Source: Urechis unicinctus
Taxonomy: Eukaryota; Annelida; Polychaeta; Xenopneusta; Urechidae
Assembly (NCBI GenBank): GCA_034190875.2
Contig: CM067349.1
Span: 33,031,787 to 33,095,786 of the forward strand
Length of the DNA stretch: 64,000 nt
Reading direction: 5' to 3'
In this document: in pieces, positions 61,330 through 64,000 of the stretch
Layout of the letters: every line of letters starts with the position of its first letter
Numbering within the stretch: the first letter of the stretch is position 1
The notes under the pieces: model-generated
Database searches by the model: none
What the model was told of the DNA's origin: nothing
Seen by the model: the letters and a program-made list of their open reading frames with translations, nothing else
Position numbers and translations under genes: made by a program

Positions 61330-64000
61330 GCTATGCCTGGGGCAGGGATCCCATTTGGGCGGGGCCGACAAGTAGGCGGGGCTGTCGGGTGATCTAGGCT
61401 GACTGGTGAGCTTACATAAAACACGACTCTAACCGGAAACAATGAAGCCTGGTGGTGAGCGGGCGACCTACTGAGCTAATGTGGCGTATTGGAAGCTAGA
61501 CGCTGTGTGCTAATGATGTACATGCCTATATATCTGAAACAGATCAGAGTGGTACCAACCAATCTGTTAACTACGCACGAAACAGTGTTTACTTTTTATG
61601 CTGAACAAACACCCCACAGACGTTCTTATATATTTTTTGTTTATTCAAGGCCAGACACCTCTCACTTCTCAGTATCATTCAGTTTATGTCTCTACGCCGG
61701 TGTTACCAACTTGGAGCACGTGCTACTAATCGTTGAATGATCACCCCGTTCAATTACACCACACACAACTTTCATCGATCGTCAACATCCACCTTAAATA
61801 CACCATAATGACTTTGCCCTAATCCCCGGAGCAATAATGGACTAATGTCTAATGTATGACATCAGATTTTGGCGCTGAAGGCAGTGATGTCCATGGAGGC
61901 GACGACCTTGTACAAAGTAATGCCCTGCAGTAGATTCCCGATGAAAAGCTGCATGTATATGCCTATTTGTAACTGGGTAGGTGCAGCTGTTTGGGATGAG
62001 AAGATGGACTTGCATACAGACAGACAAACACACATTTACACACACGCACAAATATAAGATGTTAACCGCACAGCATTGCGCTGCGGAGACGTAATTAGGA
62101 GTTATGGTGATCATTATTAGAGTGTCATTCGGGTGGATGAGTGTGTGGAATCCGCCAGTGAGTCACATATTGCTTCACGGGAAACGATGGTAGATGAATG
62201 GTCTTCAAAGAACTACTAGTAATTGGTGAGGACAATGATTTGAGTACACCGGTAGAGGTCGCCAAATGTTGAAGACTTTCCCTATTCCTACTCGTACTTG
62301 TATATCACAACAAACCCAGCAATCGTAGTAGATGATTCTGTGTTTTAACTTCATGATAATTAATACAATAGTAATAGAAGAATATTTGTCGCAGTTAAAT
62401 GCTGCAATGGGCGTAATGAAGTCAATATAAAGGGTGGGAGACATTGAAAACACAGGTATTTTCCTATGTATATATAGTTGAGATTTGGACTTGAATTGTG
62501 TAACCCTTCTCAGGAATGAATATTCTATATAAGCAAGTACATACTAAGTTGCATACGTCCATTCATAGCAGACCTATACCTATAGTGGACGTGTGTGCAA
62601 TGTCTCATCTCTTCGGTTAATTTGAGCGCAAAGCGGGATATGTCGCTACAATTTGGCTACAACCTGGCTTCATCGGACTTTGGTGCCTTGTCTTATGACG
62701 ATATAATATTGCACCAAGGAATCTTTAATCAATTAATGAATACGTCAAGCCTAAAATGACATGAAATTCCAATCAACCGAAGATGTCAAAGTTTAACATC
62801 GCACACAGTTTTCACCAACTTGCATTATCACATAATGATGATTTCTACTTTCTATAAATCACATGATCACACCCACATTCATCCATGCAAAAAAACATGG
62901 GATATTTCGGCTCCTTCTCGCCGCTATGGTCACTCTTTACAGTTTTGCTTGTCCGCATTCTTTTTTCGGCTTCCCTGATTCCGGTGCTATATGGCTGTAG
63001 TGCGTGTCGCTGCGTTATCAGACGCTAGCGAATGATGAATGACGCGGCCACAATTACGTGACCCGCCGTGGATGACTCACCCCAAGTAGTAACTCACAGA
63101 CGATAACGGAATATTTTCCTACAAGGTATCAATTTAACAAGCAATTTTATTGCGGTAAGCATTTTATTCACAAAGAAAGCGACGGTGTCTAGAGAAGCAA
63201 CCCTTTTATATTCGTCTTCATATATGTAAACTCCTGTTGATTTATTGAACACGAATTATAGACCATTTTACAACTATGTGACGGTATTCACACATAAAGC
63301 ATGGCGATACTGGTCCATTATCATGCGTGTAATGTATGTATTAGTACCGGTACGTTTAAATGTTGTCAGGAAATATTCCAACGATAATGCTAGCAAATTT
63401 TCAAAATGAGGAATGCTGATTACAACCTATGCATTAATGTATGTTTTTACATGATGTAGGCAGTGCTCATTCCCCTACTATAATTAGGTCACGTTGGTCA
63501 CGATTTGTCATTGTATTGACATAACTGATAGCTAGGCTTTGTTAGACACAAGCTCACAAATGAAAATAAACAATCGCAACAGGTCTGCTTGTCAAGTCGT
63601 GCTCTCATCAAATTCATAGTTTTATGTGTACTAATTGAACTAAACATCAGGTTTATATGACAAATGTAACAGCATCAAAATATATCCCTCGGCATTACTT
63701 AACACCAAATTAACACTCTCAAGCAGATATAACCTTACCTTGTATAACTATTTAACAATTAGTTACCTGACTAAATAGGCATTATCATTATCAAAGCTAC
63801 CAAAGCTAACTTTTTCTTACTATAGTAATCTACATGATTAGATACACTCACCTGGCACTGACCTTGCTCGCCAGCTACTCAGGTGAGAATCCATTACATA
63901 TGCTGAAGCTGCGGACGGAACCACATTACTGGGAGCAGCACATTGTATCAGTGTGCCTCATGCTCCATCTCATTTGTTGTGGGTTCCGGTCTAAGGTTCA
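61330..64000. repeat. Segmental duplication block D, copy 2 (runs off the window)
   Basis: This is a direct duplicate of 54930-57215, about 6.4 kb downstream. It is slightly longer owing to insertions (for example near 61960-62160 and 63720-63780). Homology continues to the window end, so the true right boundary is not seen. Confidence 0.8.
63847..63887. promoter_or_regulatory. Conserved CACCTG/CAGGTG hairpin, block D copy 2
   Basis: CTCACCTGG (63847-63855) faces TCAGGTGAG (63879-63887) across a 23-base loop of different sequence from copy 1, followed by AATCCATTACA. Arm conservation with loop change is the point of interest. Confidence 0.35.

Overview
The window looks like AT-rich, gene-poor nuclear DNA of a metazoan. 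It has long (TA)n tracts, (GT)n, (CAG)n and (GAT)n microsatellites, minisatellites, metazoan-type splice sites without long intact open frames, and class A (rhodopsin-like) GPCR genes. No operon, prokaryotic signal, tRNA or rRNA gene was recognised. A single-exon receptor embedded in decaying duplicates of itself fits the lineage-specific GPCR expansions of marine invertebrates (echinoderm, hemichordate or lancelet type), but the sequence alone does not fix the species.

Only one gene is clearly intact: a 325-residue class A GPCR at 18974-19951 (+), with a TATA box at 18915. Three relatives surround it. One copy at 43552-44524 (-) is complete except for a single extra base. One decayed copy lies at 2388-3178 (-), and a C-terminal remnant lies at 21275-21538 (+).

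Most of the window is built from diverged segmental duplications. Block A: 1-3485, 30781-32345 and 41410-45065; the first and third carry GPCR copies. Block B: 9190-11400 and 45100-49830. Block C: 11571-18262 (inverted), 23005-29120 and 33140-38300. Block D: 54930-57215 and 61330-64000, with a short piece at 46320-46500. The first two C copies face each other as the arms of a roughly 17 kb imperfect palindrome, and the intact GPCR sits in its spacer. Block junctions often coincide with (TA)n or (GT)n tracts.

Inside block C, comparing the three copies reveals candidate exons of two membrane-protein genes on opposite strands, here called X and Y. Their splice sites are shared between copies, while the reading frames are broken differently in each copy. 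They look like dead copies of one or two multi-exon genes. Other coding-like islands with plausible splice sites lie at 5864-6414 (-), 38516-39118 (-), 45697-45909 (+), 48706-48847 (+) and 51118-51657 (-); none could be assigned to a family with confidence.

The picture is a birth-and-death cluster: one surviving receptor, several corpses, and a repeat-driven duplication and inversion process. Block boundaries and exon limits were drawn by eye and are approximate.
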